From Halolactibacillus halophilus (lineage in GTDB: Bacteria > Bacillota > Bacilli > Bacillales > Amphibacillaceae): a stretch of 64,000 bases of DNA. A program made the translations under genes and the position numbers. Positions within the stretch are counted from its first letter, which is position 1. The number at the start of each line of letters is the position of its first letter. Shown here piece by piece: positions 17,861 to 26,938 of this stretch. Under the pieces are notes generated by a model. That model was not told the origin of the DNA, did not search any database, and was given only the letters and a program-made list of their open reading frames with translations. Where the stretch lies: assembly GCF_900115605.1 (NCBI RefSeq), contig NZ_FOXC01000007.1:18629-82628 (forward strand). The letters run 5' to 3'.

Positions 17861-18685
17861 TTGAAAAAAATACTTGCGGCTTTTTTACTTAGCAGTGTAT
17901 TAGTTTTAAGTGCTTGTTCAGAAGAGGAAACAATATATGATGAAATTAAAGATAAAGGTGTCTTAACAGTAGCTACATCTGGGACATTAATTGCGGCTTC
18001 TTATTATGATGATGCAGATCAATTAACAGGATTTGATGTCGAAGTAGCGCGAGAAGTAGCGAACCGTTTAGATTTAGACGTAGCATTTGAAATTATGAGT
18101 GTGGACGGTATGTTACCTGCTGTTGAAACAGGGCGTGTTGATTTAGCGGCTAACGATTTTTCTGTAACGGAAAATAGAAAAGAGGCATTTACGTTCTCAG
18201 AGCCATATAAGTATTCGTATTCAACGATGGTTGTAAGAGAAAGTGATTATTCTGGCATCTATGCGCTTGAAGATTTAGAAGGTAAGATCAATGGTGGTGG
18301 GGCAACAACAATTTCGTCTGAAATCGCCCGACATTTTGGTGCAGAAGTTGAAACTTACGGAAATGCAAGTAATGAAGCTTACTTAAGAGATGTTTCAATT
18401 GGTCGAACAGATGTTGTTGTGAATGATTATTATTTAATTAAGTTTGGTGTAGCAGCCTTTCCTGACTTTGATATTATGATGCATCCGGATTTGAAGTTTC
18501 ATCCAACCGAACAAGCGCTTGTGATGAAAAAGGATGAAACAGAACTTGAAGCAGCTGTTAATGAAGCATTAGAAGCAATGCGTGATGATGGTACTTTATC
18601 AGAGATTGCGATTGAGTTCTATGGTGAGGATGCTTCTGAACCGACAGAGGCAGAAGTTGAAATCATTGAGGGGTTAGATATTTAA
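17861..18685 (+). CDS. Amino acid ABC transporter substrate-binding lipoprotein
   Basis: A 274-residue solute-binding protein of the polar amino acid (GlnH/HisJ) type. It starts with a lipoprotein signal peptide, KKILAAFLLSSVLVLSAC, with the lipobox LSAC near residue 20. The binding fold follows (GFDVEVAREVANRLDLD, DLAANDFSVTENRKE, PYKYSYSTMVV). The ATG at 17852 is inside the ribosome site AAAGGGGATGG, so the TTG at 17861 is the better start. The permease gene begins 27 bp after its stop. The ligand is not predictable beyond a polar amino acid. Confidence 0.9.
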   Translation: MKKILAAFLLSSVLVLSACSEEETIYDEIKDKGVLTVATSGTLIAASYYDDADQLTGFDVEVAREVANRLDLDVAFEIMSVDGMLPAVETGRVDLAANDFSVTENRKEAFTFSEPYKYSYSTMVVRESDYSGIYALEDLEGKINGGGATTISSEIARHFGAEVETYGNASNEAYLRDVSIGRTDVVVNDYYLIKFGVAAFPDFDIMMHPDLKFHPTEQALVMKKDETELEAAVNEALEAMRDDGTLSEIAIEFYGEDASEPTEAEVEIIEGLDI

Positions 18686-18712
18686 TTAATTTCTTGCTGG
18701 AAGGAGGCGGTA

Positions 18713-19399
18713 ATGATGATGACATTTGATGTAGGTTTTTTTAATTTGGATAAGGCCATTGAAAATTTACCGCTCATTCTTTCTGGGTTACCAATGACGA
18801 TTGCGGTTTCGTTTTTTAGTATGGTAATTGGTTTAATACTTGGCCTGCCCGTTGCTTTACTTAGAGGGAGTGAACGTAGGCGGTTTCGGTTACCCGCCCG
18901 AGTGTATATCTCATTTATGCGTGGAACACCGATATTAGTCTTTCTATTCATTATATATTTTGGTTTACCCGCTGTAGGTATCGAATTTTCTGCATTTCAA
19001 GCAGCGGTGATCGGATTCGGTTTAAACGCCACGGCCTATATAGCAGAGGTGAATCGTGCGGCCCTTAATAGTGTCGAACACGGACAGTGGGAAGCAGCGC
19101 AATCACTCGGTTTGAATTACCGACAAACAGTAATGGGCATTATCTTACCACAAGCAATGCGAATCGCATTACCACCGCTGACAAATATCTTTTTAGATTT
19201 AGTAAAGGCAACATCGCTTGCGGCAGTTATAACTGTACCTGAATTGTTTCAAAAAACACAGATTGCTAGTGGACGATCGTTTGATTTTCTAACGATGTAT
19301 ACCTTAGTAGCTATGATCTACTGGCCACTCAGCATTTTGATTAGTGCTTTTCAAGAACGATTGGAAATACGTTTTTCAAGGTTTGTTGATCGTAATTAA
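18713..19399 (+). CDS. Amino acid ABC transporter permease
   Basis: A 228-residue His/Glu/Gln/Arg-type permease with about five transmembrane segments. The family block is IENLPLILSGLPMTIAVSFFSM and the EAA loop for contact with the ATPase is EAAQSLGLNYRQTVMGIILPQAMR near residues 120-145. AAGGAGG (18701-18707) serves a run of three ATG codons, of which 18713 is given. It is co-transcribed with the binding protein gene. No ATP-binding subunit follows: a terminator and a minus-strand gene come next, so the ATPase must be encoded elsewhere. Confidence 0.92.
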   Translation: MMMTFDVGFFNLDKAIENLPLILSGLPMTIAVSFFSMVIGLILGLPVALLRGSERRRFRLPARVYISFMRGTPILVFLFIIYFGLPAVGIEFSAFQAAVIGFGLNATAYIAEVNRAALNSVEHGQWEAAQSLGLNYRQTVMGIILPQAMRIALPPLTNIFLDLVKATSLAAVITVPELFQKTQIASGRSFDFLTMYTLVAMIYWPLSILISAFQERLEIRFSRFVDRN

Positions 19400-19406
19400 A
19401 CAAATA

Positions 19407-19455
19407 GCTAGAAAAATGAGTCGCTTTTTAAATAAGCAGACTCTTTTTTCTAGCT
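19407..19455. terminator. Terminator between the ABC permease and MFS genes
   Basis: AGCTAGAAAAATGAGTC pairs with GACTCTTTTTTCTAGCT around an AT-rich loop. Both strands have T-rich sequence within the stem. Confidence 0.65.
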
Positions 19456-19490
19456 GATAAACTTAATGTTAGCGTTTATAATCTTAGGTT

Positions 19491-20663
19491 TTAAGTGGAC
19501 TCTATTTGGACTCTTTTAGGAGTGAAAAAAATAAATAAAAGGGCAATGATGAGTAACATAACAGTTAAACTATAAAACAAGGAAACGTCCGGAAATTTTT
19601 GAATTACTGCCCCGCCAAAGTAAGGACCAATCATACTTCCTAAACTAAAACTAATCCCACACATAATATTCCCTGCCGGTAGTAACTGTTTTGGCAAGGA
19701 GTCTGTCATAAAGGAGACGCCCATTGAAAACAATGAACCGAGTAAACCACCAGCTATTATAAAGGTTAAGATAATGACAAAAAAGTGCTGTTCAAATAGA
19801 GCACCGATAAAGAACATAATGGTTCCGGCAGATGTTACAATTGCCAACATTTTCTTGCGTCCAATCTTATCACTTATTGTTCCAAGCGGTACTTGGGTAA
19901 AAAGTGTTGCAATGGAAAAGAGCGGGATAATATAAGCGATTGTATCTACAGAATAACCAATCCGCATGCCATACAATGGGAAAATCCCATGTAAGACAGC
20001 TTCTAAAATTCCGTATGCAAACGGTCCAAGCAAACTTAGCCAAGCAAGCTTAATAGTAAGGCCAAAGCGAATGAAAATCGATTGAATTTTGACAGTTTGA
20101 ATCGTCTCATCTTGCTCAACATGATCATTTTGGATAAATAAAACAAATAGCCAAGCTACGAAGCAGGAAAGACTCGCAAGGAAAAAGGGCAGGTGTGGAT
20201 GCACTTTTACGAGTTTTAACATGAGTGGTCCAAGTGCAAATCCTAGGCTGAAGAACAGTCCATATATAGCGATAATTTTCCCGCGCTTATATTGCGGAGT
20301 TGCCGAGGTGATCCAGGTTTGTGTGGCGAAGTTTAACATATGGTCACCGACACCGACAGCGAGCCTTAATATAAACCAAACAAATAGAGACGGGAATAGC
20401 GGGAACAATAATAATGAAATAAAGACTAATGCACCACCTGTCACAATCATTGGTTTATATCCGAACCGGTGGAGTGGTTTCTCCATAAAAGGAGAAGCAA
20501 TCAAGACCCCAATATACAATCCGGTCGCATGTAAACCATTGATACTTGATGACACACCCATATCTTCTAACAGAATGGCTAATAGGGGCAACAACATCCC
20601 TTGAGTAAAACCAGAGATGGTCACAAAACTGATTAATATATTAAAACGCATTGATTTAGACAA
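19491..20663 (-). CDS. Major facilitator superfamily exporter
   Basis: A 390-residue, 12-segment MFS protein. The motif-A regions are MEKPLHRFGYKPMIVTGG near residue 60 and GTISDKIGRKKMLAIV near residue 258, typical of drug or metabolite exporters of the YfkF type. It starts at a TTG (20663) with AAGGAGG six bases before it. The C-terminus is short and basic. Neighbours give no substrate hint. The gene stands alone and converges on the ABC permease. Confidence 0.88.
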   Translation of the reverse strand: MSKSMRFNILISFVTISGFTQGMLLPLLAILLEDMGVSSSINGLHATGLYIGVLIASPFMEKPLHRFGYKPMIVTGGALVFISLLLFPLFPSLFVWFILRLAVGVGDHMLNFATQTWITSATPQYKRGKIIAIYGLFFSLGFALGPLMLKLVKVHPHLPFFLASLSCFVAWLFVLFIQNDHVEQDETIQTVKIQSIFIRFGLTIKLAWLSLLGPFAYGILEAVLHGIFPLYGMRIGYSVDTIAYIIPLFSIATLFTQVPLGTISDKIGRKKMLAIVTSAGTIMFFIGALFEQHFFVIILTFIIAGGLLGSLFSMGVSFMTDSLPKQLLPAGNIMCGISFSLGSMIGPYFGGAVIQKFPDVSLFYSLTVMLLIIALLFIFFTPKRVQIEST

Positions 20664-20984
20664 TATTTCCCTCCTTATCTACCGATAAATTTAAACAACA
20701 GTCTTACTTTAATACGTTTAGTTAGAAAAGACAAGCTTCTTAGACGAGGGAATGTATGAGAAAGTGTTAAAAAAGTGAAAAAATCCAAGTGTTTATTTAA
20801 GCATCAAATTCTGAAAAGTGATAAACTAGAAAGGAATAGAAAGATTGAGCCTTCAATAAAGTTATGAAATGAAGGTCAAACGACTATACTCATAACGGGA
20901 TAAGTTTTAAAAAAGAGAGAAGGATGCTTATCACAACTCAATATAGGGAAAAGAGAAACTATCGTAAGAAAGGGAGTCGATATT
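20664..20984. other. Divergent intergenic region
   Basis: This 321-bp gap separates the divergent MFS and OsmC-like genes. It holds the two ribosome sites and AT-rich promoter-like sequence, but no operator, RNA or small gene that I can support. Confidence 0.4.
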
Positions 20985-21374
20985 ATGTTATTTAAATTTA
21001 AAGAAGAAGGTATCCGTGTCGAAGTGGAATATGGTATTTTAGATGTTTCTGAAGACCCATACCATGGTTATAAACCGGAACACTTATTGGTGGCATCGAT
21101 TGCTGGGTCAAGTGCTAAGGAATTTACTGATTTATTAGAATTACATCACACACATGTAGATGACTTTTTTATTCGAACAGAAGTAAAGAAAGATCCAAAA
21201 GACGATCATAAAATGACAAAGATTAAATTGCACTTTGTTGTTAAAGGGCGTAATTTAAATATTGATAAACTATACCGTCTCTTAGAACAAGCAAGAGAGC
21301 GTTGTATGATTAGTCGTGCTTTAGAAAACAGTGTTGAGATTGATGAAACATTAGAAGTTGTCTCATTAAGATAA
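20985..21374 (+). CDS. OsmC/Ohr-fold protein lacking the first active cysteine
   Basis: A 129-residue OsmC-family protein. The fold landmarks are YKPEHLLVASIAGSSAKEF near residue 25 and RCMISRALENSVEI near residue 105. OsmC and Ohr enzymes reduce organic hydroperoxides with two cysteines. Here the second is kept (C in ERCMIS), but the first position, normally in AGCF or similar, reads serine (AGSS), so normal two-cysteine peroxidase chemistry is doubtful. It starts at ATG 20985 behind AAAGGGAG. It may instead bind a small molecule. Single gene with no operon partner. Confidence 0.8.
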   Translation: MLFKFKEEGIRVEVEYGILDVSEDPYHGYKPEHLLVASIAGSSAKEFTDLLELHHTHVDDFFIRTEVKKDPKDDHKMTKIKLHFVVKGRNLNIDKLYRLLEQARERCMISRALENSVEIDETLEVVSLR

Positions 21375-21467
21375 GTGATAATGGAAAGTATGTATTACGA
21401 AATGACACAGAGTCCTTTCGTTGTACATGCTTTTTATTTTTCGAAAAAGGGGCCATTGTCTTTATCT

Positions 21468-21535
21468 TTGAACTATCTCCACCCAATATTATCTTGAGTG
21501 TTTGAAGAGGGTGTTTATTCGCTCTAAGACAAAAA
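21468..21535 (+). repeat. Structured repeat element, copy A (IS200/IS605-end-like)
   Basis: Begins TTGAACTATCTCCACCC. The outer stem CACCC (21480-21484) pairs with GGGTG (21509-21513), and the inner stem AATATT pairs with AGTGTT using G-U pairs. It is followed by TTTATTCGCTCTAAG. It aligns without gaps with copy B at 47128, with base changes that keep the stems. It lies between convergent OsmC-like and mscS genes. Confidence 0.6.
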
Positions 21536-21550
21536 ACACAACGGGCAAGA

Positions 21551-22417
21551 TTACTGTCCGTTGTGCTGGTCCATATCAGTGATGTGGATGGCTTGATGGG
21601 GCATTTTTATTTGATTTTTAAACATATGCTTTGCGATAATTGTTTTTACCGTTCTTGCATTGCCAAAGTAATTCAAGTCTCCAACTAATCCAGAAATAAT
21701 ATAGCGATAACCTTGGTGTTGATCATTGACTGAGTCTACCCCAAGAACTGAAAATGGTTCAATCGGTTGTCCGGAAATATTCTGTTTTAAATAGTCTCGC
21801 AGTTCATGGTTAATATCCGTACAGACATCTTCTAGAATCCGTAACACTTTGGTGGGGTCTTCATAGTAACTGACTGTCACACGCTCTAAAACTCGCATTT
21901 TACTTTTGTTGAAATTTTCAACGGATGTTACTTGACCGTTATTTATTGAGATAATAGTCGCAGACCAATCACGGATTTTCAAGACGCGAAAGCCTACTTC
22001 TTCCACTATCCCTTCGTATTTTTCATTGACAATAACCCAATCACCTTTTTGAAGTTGTTTTTCATAGACGATGAAAAAGCCAGCGAGTAAGTCTTGCACG
22101 AGACTTTGTGCACCAAAACCAATAATAATACCAAGAACCCCAGCCCCAGCTAGCATTCCACCCACATCTAAACCAAAGATACTTAAGGCAAAGAATAAAA
22201 ACCCTAGGATGGCAATGTATTTAATAACAGATTGTAAAAGGGATATAACGGTATCAGATTCTTTGCCATCCATTAAAGTTGTTCGACTTAAAACAGAGCG
22301 AACCAACCGCTGTAAAAAGACAGCGACAATAAAGATGACAAAACCACCAATGAGTAATTGCGTTATATGGTTTTCTAAAATTTTTTGTAATAATTCATTA
22401 ATTTGTGAGAGCGACAT
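21551..22417 (-). CDS. Small-conductance mechanosensitive channel (MscS, YkuT-like)
   Basis: A 288-residue MscS family channel. Three membrane segments end in the pore helix VGGMLAGAGVLGIIIGFGAQSLVQDLLAGFF (residues about 85-115), followed by the beta domain (KGDWVIVNEKYEGIVEEVGFRVLKIRDW) and a soluble C-terminal domain. The channel opens when osmotic downshock stretches the membrane and releases solutes. The length matches Bacillus YkuT. Start ATG 22417 with GGAGGAA. A repeat element lies just beyond its 3' end. Confidence 0.93.
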   Translation of the reverse strand: MSLSQINELLQKILENHITQLLIGGFVIFIVAVFLQRLVRSVLSRTTLMDGKESDTVISLLQSVIKYIAILGFLFFALSIFGLDVGGMLAGAGVLGIIIGFGAQSLVQDLLAGFFIVYEKQLQKGDWVIVNEKYEGIVEEVGFRVLKIRDWSATIISINNGQVTSVENFNKSKMRVLERVTVSYYEDPTKVLRILEDVCTDINHELRDYLKQNISGQPIEPFSVLGVDSVNDQHQGYRYIISGLVGDLNYFGNARTVKTIIAKHMFKNQIKMPHQAIHITDMDQHNGQ

Positions 22418-22522
22418 ACTATTCCTCCTGCTTGGTTACTTTTAGATAGTTATTATAACATACTAGACAGCAGGCTGCTTTTTTTGTACGATAGAGGGAC
22501 ATAATTAAAAAGGAGCTTTTTC

Positions 22523-22672
22523 ATGCCAGACAATCCGAAAATACAGCAACTTAAACAGCAGCTAGAAGCATTTGTACAACAGCTAGATGAACTCGAACCA
22601 AGCGAAACCTCACTTGAAGACATTGACCGTTTAATTGAAATGATTGAGTCGATGGAAAAAAAGCTAAAGTAA
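22523..22672 (+). CDS. SE1561-family small protein
   Basis: A 49-residue acidic helical protein (MPDNPKIQQLKQQLEAF, then EPSETSLEDIDRLIEMIESME). The LEDIDRLI block and heptad pattern match the SE1561 family of small Firmicutes proteins of unknown function. AAAAGGAGC (22508-22516) is well spaced before ATG 22523, and a terminator follows at once, so this is a real one-gene unit. It is probably a coiled-coil dimer. Divergent from mscS. Confidence 0.75.
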   Translation: MPDNPKIQQLKQQLEAFVQQLDELEPSETSLEDIDRLIEMIESMEKKLK

Positions 22673-22675
22673 TGA

Positions 22676-22706
22676 AAGACAAGTCCATTAGGACTTGTCT
22701 TTTTTA
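22676..22706 (+). terminator. Terminator after the SE1561-type gene
   Basis: AAGACAAGTCC and GGACTTGTCTT form an 11-bp stem around ATTA, followed by TTTT. Confidence 0.9.
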
Positions 22707-22781
22707 GAAGTTTTTTGTGAATCGCTTTAAATAAAGCTTTACGCCATGAATCAAGCTGGACATTCAACAGGAGACGAAAAT

Positions 22782-22892
22782 ATGTTAAATATATTGATTG
22801 GTGTCATCATTATCTTTGGCTTTGCATTCGTTGTTTTTGATCACTATGTTCGTTTTAGATGGAAAAGTAATTATGGAAGAATTAGCTATTAA
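22782..22892 (+). CDS. Tiny single-span membrane protein
   Basis: A 36-residue frame: a hydrophobic segment (MLNILIGVIIIFGFAFVVF) followed by a basic tail (VRFRWKSNYGRISY). The ribosome site AACAGGAGACG lies at the right distance from ATG 22782. The layout predicts one transmembrane helix with the positive tail inside. I do not recognise a family. No clear terminator follows; 22893-23060 holds nothing I can name. Confidence 0.55.
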   Translation: MLNILIGVIIIFGFAFVVFDHYVRFRWKSNYGRISY

Positions 22893-23060
22893 AAAATAGA
22901 CGCAACTTGTCAATTGAGTGAATACGATCACTCGAAATAATCAATAAGTGATTGAAGACGATTGTTTGATTGCCTGTCTATATGGTGAAAGTCCGTGATT
23001 TTCTTTGATAAGTTATGAGCTTATTCTTATCGTTTCAAACACCCGTGAGAATGTACGGTA

Positions 23061-25142
23061 TCAATTTGTTGGTGATGTTTGATAGGCCATGTCAAAGAAT
23101 GAAAGTTGACTAGAGACTATGTCCTCATCAATCTGTTGTTTATAATCATAACACCCATTGGCTAGTTGGTAACGTGCCTTTTGATTGTCATGGAGTTGTA
23201 AATGTAAGATATCTATTACCCGCTTTTTATGGTGCCGGTCAAGAATAGGAAAAAGTAATTCAATTCGCTTAATCATGTTACGTGTCATCATGTCACATGA
23301 AGCTAAAAAGACTTTGTTAGTCCCGTGGTGATGGAAGTAATAAATCCGACTATGCTCTAGGAAACGACCAACAATACTCGAAACAGTAATGTTTTCGCTG
23401 ACGCCTTTGATACCTGGTTTTAAGCAACAGATACCGCGCACAATCAATTCAATCTTAACCCCCTTATTCGATGCTTCATATAATTTTAAAATAAGTGGTT
23501 TATCAGTTAAGGCGTTCATTTTTGCAATAATATGACCATCACCATGTTGTTCGTGATAAGTCATTTCTTGATCAATGTAATGAATGAAGTCAGCTTGGAT
23601 CTGATAAGGAGCCATTGATAAATGATGAAAAGTTGGCTTAAAGGTATAACCGCTTAAGAAATTAAAGAATAACGTTGCATCAATTCCAAATTCACGTCGT
23701 GATGTTAAAATTGATAAATCGGTGTAAAATTTGGCAGTTTGATCATTATAGTTTCCTGTACTTAAATGGACAAAACGTTCAATTCGTTCATGTTCTTTTC
23801 TAACAATCAAGGTAATTTTACTATGTGTCTTTAATCCAGTAATCCCGTAGATCACATGGCAACCGGCTTTTTCTAATGCCTTTGCCCATTGGACATTATT
23901 TTCTTCGTCAAAGCGAGCTTTTAATTCGACAAGCACAGTGACTTGTTTCCCGTTTTCGGCAGCAAGTTTTAAACTATTGACAATCGGTGAATCCCCACTG
24001 ACGCGGTATAAGGTTTGTTTAATCGCTAAAACATGAGAATCTGTGGCTGCCTGGTCAATCATATCAACAATCACTTCAAAGGATTCATAGGGATGGTGCA
24101 ACATAATATCTTTCCGACGTAACTGATCAAAAATATTAACAAGTGGTTCAACTTCTTTTGGTGGTTGTGGAATTAATGTTTGAAATACAAGATGCTCAAA
24201 GGTTTGTTTTAGTTGGCTATAAACATTAAGCAAGAATGTGAAATCAAGCGGGCCGTCATGATAGTAAAGGTCGTCGTTTGAAACTTCTAATACATATTTT
24301 AAAAAGTTAATCATATGCTGATTATGTTTCCCTTGACTCCCCATAATTTCTAATCTAACTGCCACTCCCCAGCGCCGTTTCTTAAGCTCTTTTTCGATTT
24401 CTTTTAGTAAGTCACGTGAGCCTTCCTCATGTAAGTTCATATCAGCGTTACGTGTGATCCGAAAACAAATCGTATCTTCGACGGTATAACCAGTAAATAA
24501 GCGATTTATATAATACCGGATGACATCCTCCAATAAAAGATAATGATGTTTATTTTTAATTTTGACAAATCGATTAAGAAGCGCTGGTACTTGGACAATT
24601 GCTGTTAGTTTTTTTTCCTTTTCATCTGGATGGTGTAGTGTAACGGCAATGTTTAACGATAAATTCTGTAGTATCGGAAATGGCCGATAAGCATCAATGG
24701 CTAGCGGTGTTAATACCGGATAGATGACCTGCTCAAAATACGTGTCAAGCCATTTTAATTCTTTTTTTGTTAGCTTATCGATCAAACCGATATGAATGTT
24801 TTCGTCGGCTAATTGCTGTTTTAACGTACGATAATAATCCTGTTGTTGTTTTACAAGTGGATGGGCTTCTTTTGTGATGGCTTTTAGCTGCTGCAAGGCA
24901 GTTAAGTCGGATTTATTCTCTGGTCGATTAAAGCCTGCTCGTACTTGGTCTTTTAGACCAGCAACGCGGACCATAAAAAATTCATCAAGGTTATTAGAGA
25001 AAATCCCGATAAAACGTAACCGTTCAAGTAAAGGCGTTTGTTCATCAATCGCCTCCTCTAGTACCCGTTTATTAAAGCGCAACCAACTAATTTCACGATT
25101 GTTAAAGTGTTCTGGTGAGTCAATAATGATGGGTTCTGTCAT
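23061..25142 (-). CDS. ppk1: Polyphosphate kinase
   Basis: A 693-residue PPK1, which makes inorganic polyphosphate from ATP reversibly. The N-terminal domain has the signature FNNREISWLRFNKRVLEEA; the catalytic half carries LKTHSKITLI, whose histidine is autophosphorylated, and HLSTGNYND, then a second conserved histidine near FLEHSRIYYFHH. A GTG at 25151 opens the frame slightly earlier, but AAGGAG sits seven bases before ATG 25142, which is chosen. It follows ppx by 5 bp, so synthesis and breakdown of polyphosphate are one operon. Confidence 0.95.
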   Translation of the reverse strand: MTEPIIIDSPEHFNNREISWLRFNKRVLEEAIDEQTPLLERLRFIGIFSNNLDEFFMVRVAGLKDQVRAGFNRPENKSDLTALQQLKAITKEAHPLVKQQQDYYRTLKQQLADENIHIGLIDKLTKKELKWLDTYFEQVIYPVLTPLAIDAYRPFPILQNLSLNIAVTLHHPDEKEKKLTAIVQVPALLNRFVKIKNKHHYLLLEDVIRYYINRLFTGYTVEDTICFRITRNADMNLHEEGSRDLLKEIEKELKKRRWGVAVRLEIMGSQGKHNQHMINFLKYVLEVSNDDLYYHDGPLDFTFLLNVYSQLKQTFEHLVFQTLIPQPPKEVEPLVNIFDQLRRKDIMLHHPYESFEVIVDMIDQAATDSHVLAIKQTLYRVSGDSPIVNSLKLAAENGKQVTVLVELKARFDEENNVQWAKALEKAGCHVIYGITGLKTHSKITLIVRKEHERIERFVHLSTGNYNDQTAKFYTDLSILTSRREFGIDATLFFNFLSGYTFKPTFHHLSMAPYQIQADFIHYIDQEMTYHEQHGDGHIIAKMNALTDKPLILKLYEASNKGVKIELIVRGICCLKPGIKGVSENITVSSIVGRFLEHSRIYYFHHHGTNKVFLASCDMMTRNMIKRIELLFPILDRHHKKRVIDILHLQLHDNQKARYQLANGCYDYKQQIDEDIVSSQLSFFDMAYQTSPTN

Positions 25143-25147
25143 AGTTG

Positions 25148-26698
25148 TCACTCCTTATCTTTACTAGCCTTAACAAACGTTAAATCAATCGTACGTTTTA
25201 ACGCTTTTTCTAAATGCTTCTTCTGTTTTTCTGCTTGATAAATTTCAGGGGCAGCATTTTTAGTATGAGTCAAGGTAAGCTTGATGGTTTTCTTTTTAAC
25301 GGTAAGCGACACGTCGCTAATCGCACGTCGTTTAGTCGCATCTAAACAATAGGTGAATTTAAGTAAGGCACCTAATAGCATCATTTTTTTGCGCTCGGTT
25401 TTTGTTAACCAACTTTTATAAGGGCGCACAAACTGTTTGAAAACGGTTTTATTTTTAAACGAAGAAACAAGAGCAAGTTCAAGCTTTTCTCGGTGGCTTA
25501 AACCGTCAATGGTTCGGTTACTAAGTAAATAAAAGGTATGCTGGGCACTTGACTCATTATCAATATAGTCCCCCATATTAAATACATAGCTGGCACGTCT
25601 AAGTATAGTCCAATCTTCTTTAGTTAAGCCTTTAACTTTATGGTCAAGCAACGTCTCAAAAATTTCACGGGTAAGATGCTGAACTTGAAAGACTTGTCTT
25701 ACATCTAAATCAAAGTCAGAAATAAGTTCTTGAAAAGAATCTTCTAGTACATTAGGCGAATATGGCTCTTCTTGTTTATGAAATAGTAATTCATAGTTAA
25801 TACCGTCACGCAAACCTTTTTGACTCAATACAAAACGGTCAGCATGGGTGTACTTATAAAGTGTAATAAACGTCATAATCGCTGGTAAGATAATATCTGA
25901 CCGGTCTTTTGATAACCCTTCTACTTTCATCCGTTTTTTATCGGATAAACTAAGTAAATGATCTTTTATTCGATTTAAATCCTTAAGGAGCATCGGGTAT
26001 TGATGTAACCCGGCCATTGGATAATCTTTATCGATTTGATCGATTTGGGCAACGTTTCTCGCACTTCCTCCAATCGCAATAATAGGTACTGATAAATCTT
26101 TTAGCCAATCTAATGTGTGAAATGCCTTTTTAACATAGCTTTTTACTGTAGCTAGGTTAGCTGCTTCAGATAACGTATCATCATATAACTGACGTAAACT
26201 TAATGTACCAAAAGGAAAACTATGCGCGTAAATAAGTTTACGATTCTTAAAGTACGTGACCTCGGTCGAGCCACCACCCATATCAACAGTCACACCTTCA
26301 GTGAGTGAGGTTGAATTTACAATGGCTAAATATCCGTAAAAGGCTTCTTCCTCTTCGGAAAGAATTTGCATGTCCCAACCAAGATGCTCTTTAACCATTT
26401 GAATGATTGTATCTGAATTTTTTGCTTGTCGAACCGTCGCCGTTGCAACAACAGTAAAGTGTTTCAGTGGATAGATGTTTAGAACATCTTTAAATTCCTC
26501 TAAGGTTTCCATTAAAATAGTGATACCTTCATCAGATAAGTACCCTTCATCATTTAAATGATTTCTTAATCGAGCCACTACTTTGACGTTTTCTATTTCA
26601 CGAAAGCGTCCGGCTTCATTTGGTAAATAAATAACTAGTCGCATCGTATTTGAACCAATGTCAATAAGGGCATAATAATTGTCTTTTTTGATTTGCAT
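25148..26698 (-). CDS. ppx: Exopolyphosphatase / Ppx-GppA phosphatase
   Basis: A 516-residue Ppx/GppA protein. The sugar-kinase/actin-fold motifs are YALIDIGSNTMRLVIY at the start and VDMGGGSTEVTYF near residue 135, followed by GGSARNVAQ. The C-terminal half has the helical HD-like region of the long Ppx form. It releases phosphate from polyphosphate ends or hydrolyses pppGpp. The open frame extends upstream to 26791, but AAAGGCGGG is placed for ATG 26698. First gene of the ppx-ppk operon, divergent from clpE. Confidence 0.92.
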   Translation of the reverse strand: MQIKKDNYYALIDIGSNTMRLVIYLPNEAGRFREIENVKVVARLRNHLNDEGYLSDEGITILMETLEEFKDVLNIYPLKHFTVVATATVRQAKNSDTIIQMVKEHLGWDMQILSEEEEAFYGYLAIVNSTSLTEGVTVDMGGGSTEVTYFKNRKLIYAHSFPFGTLSLRQLYDDTLSEAANLATVKSYVKKAFHTLDWLKDLSVPIIAIGGSARNVAQIDQIDKDYPMAGLHQYPMLLKDLNRIKDHLLSLSDKKRMKVEGLSKDRSDIILPAIMTFITLYKYTHADRFVLSQKGLRDGINYELLFHKQEEPYSPNVLEDSFQELISDFDLDVRQVFQVQHLTREIFETLLDHKVKGLTKEDWTILRRASYVFNMGDYIDNESSAQHTFYLLSNRTIDGLSHREKLELALVSSFKNKTVFKQFVRPYKSWLTKTERKKMMLLGALLKFTYCLDATKRRAISDVSLTVKKKTIKLTLTHTKNAAPEIYQAEKQKKHLEKALKRTIDLTFVKASKDKE

Positions 26699-26834
26699 TT
26701 TCATCCCGCCTTTAATAAGTATCAGTATTATGTATATACCACGAATCGGCATATTATTAACCCTTTTAATTTGTTGGACTAACGAGACCATCGCTCTATT
26801 TTTAGAAAAAAAACATAAAAATCAAACAAAATAC

Positions 26835-26892
26835 TTGAAAGTCAAAGAAGGTCAAAGTATACTGGAGTCAGGAAAGGTCAAAGATAGTCAAA
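26835..26892 (+). promoter_or_regulatory. clpE promoter with two CtsR operators
   Basis: TTGAAA (26835-26840) and TATACT (26858-26863) are 17 bp apart. Two perfect CtsR heptad repeats (RGTCAAA-NAN-RGTCAAA) are present: AGTCAAAGAAGGTCAAA at 26840-26856, filling the spacer, and GGTCAAAGATAGTCAAA at 26876-26892, just downstream of the start point. CtsR should repress until heat or protein stress. Confidence 0.93.
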
Positions 26893-26938
26893 TGATAAGA
26901 ACCTTCCATTATTATACTGAATGAAGGAGGAAAATAAA

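Noticed and set aside
22071..22445. Plus-strand 124-codon frame opposite mscS
   Set aside because: Shadow of mscS; lysine- and proline-rich with no ribosome site.
26921..26938. Upstream ATG for clpE
   Set aside because: That ATG lies within the ribosome-binding sequence; the zinc-finger start at 26939 fits ClpE.
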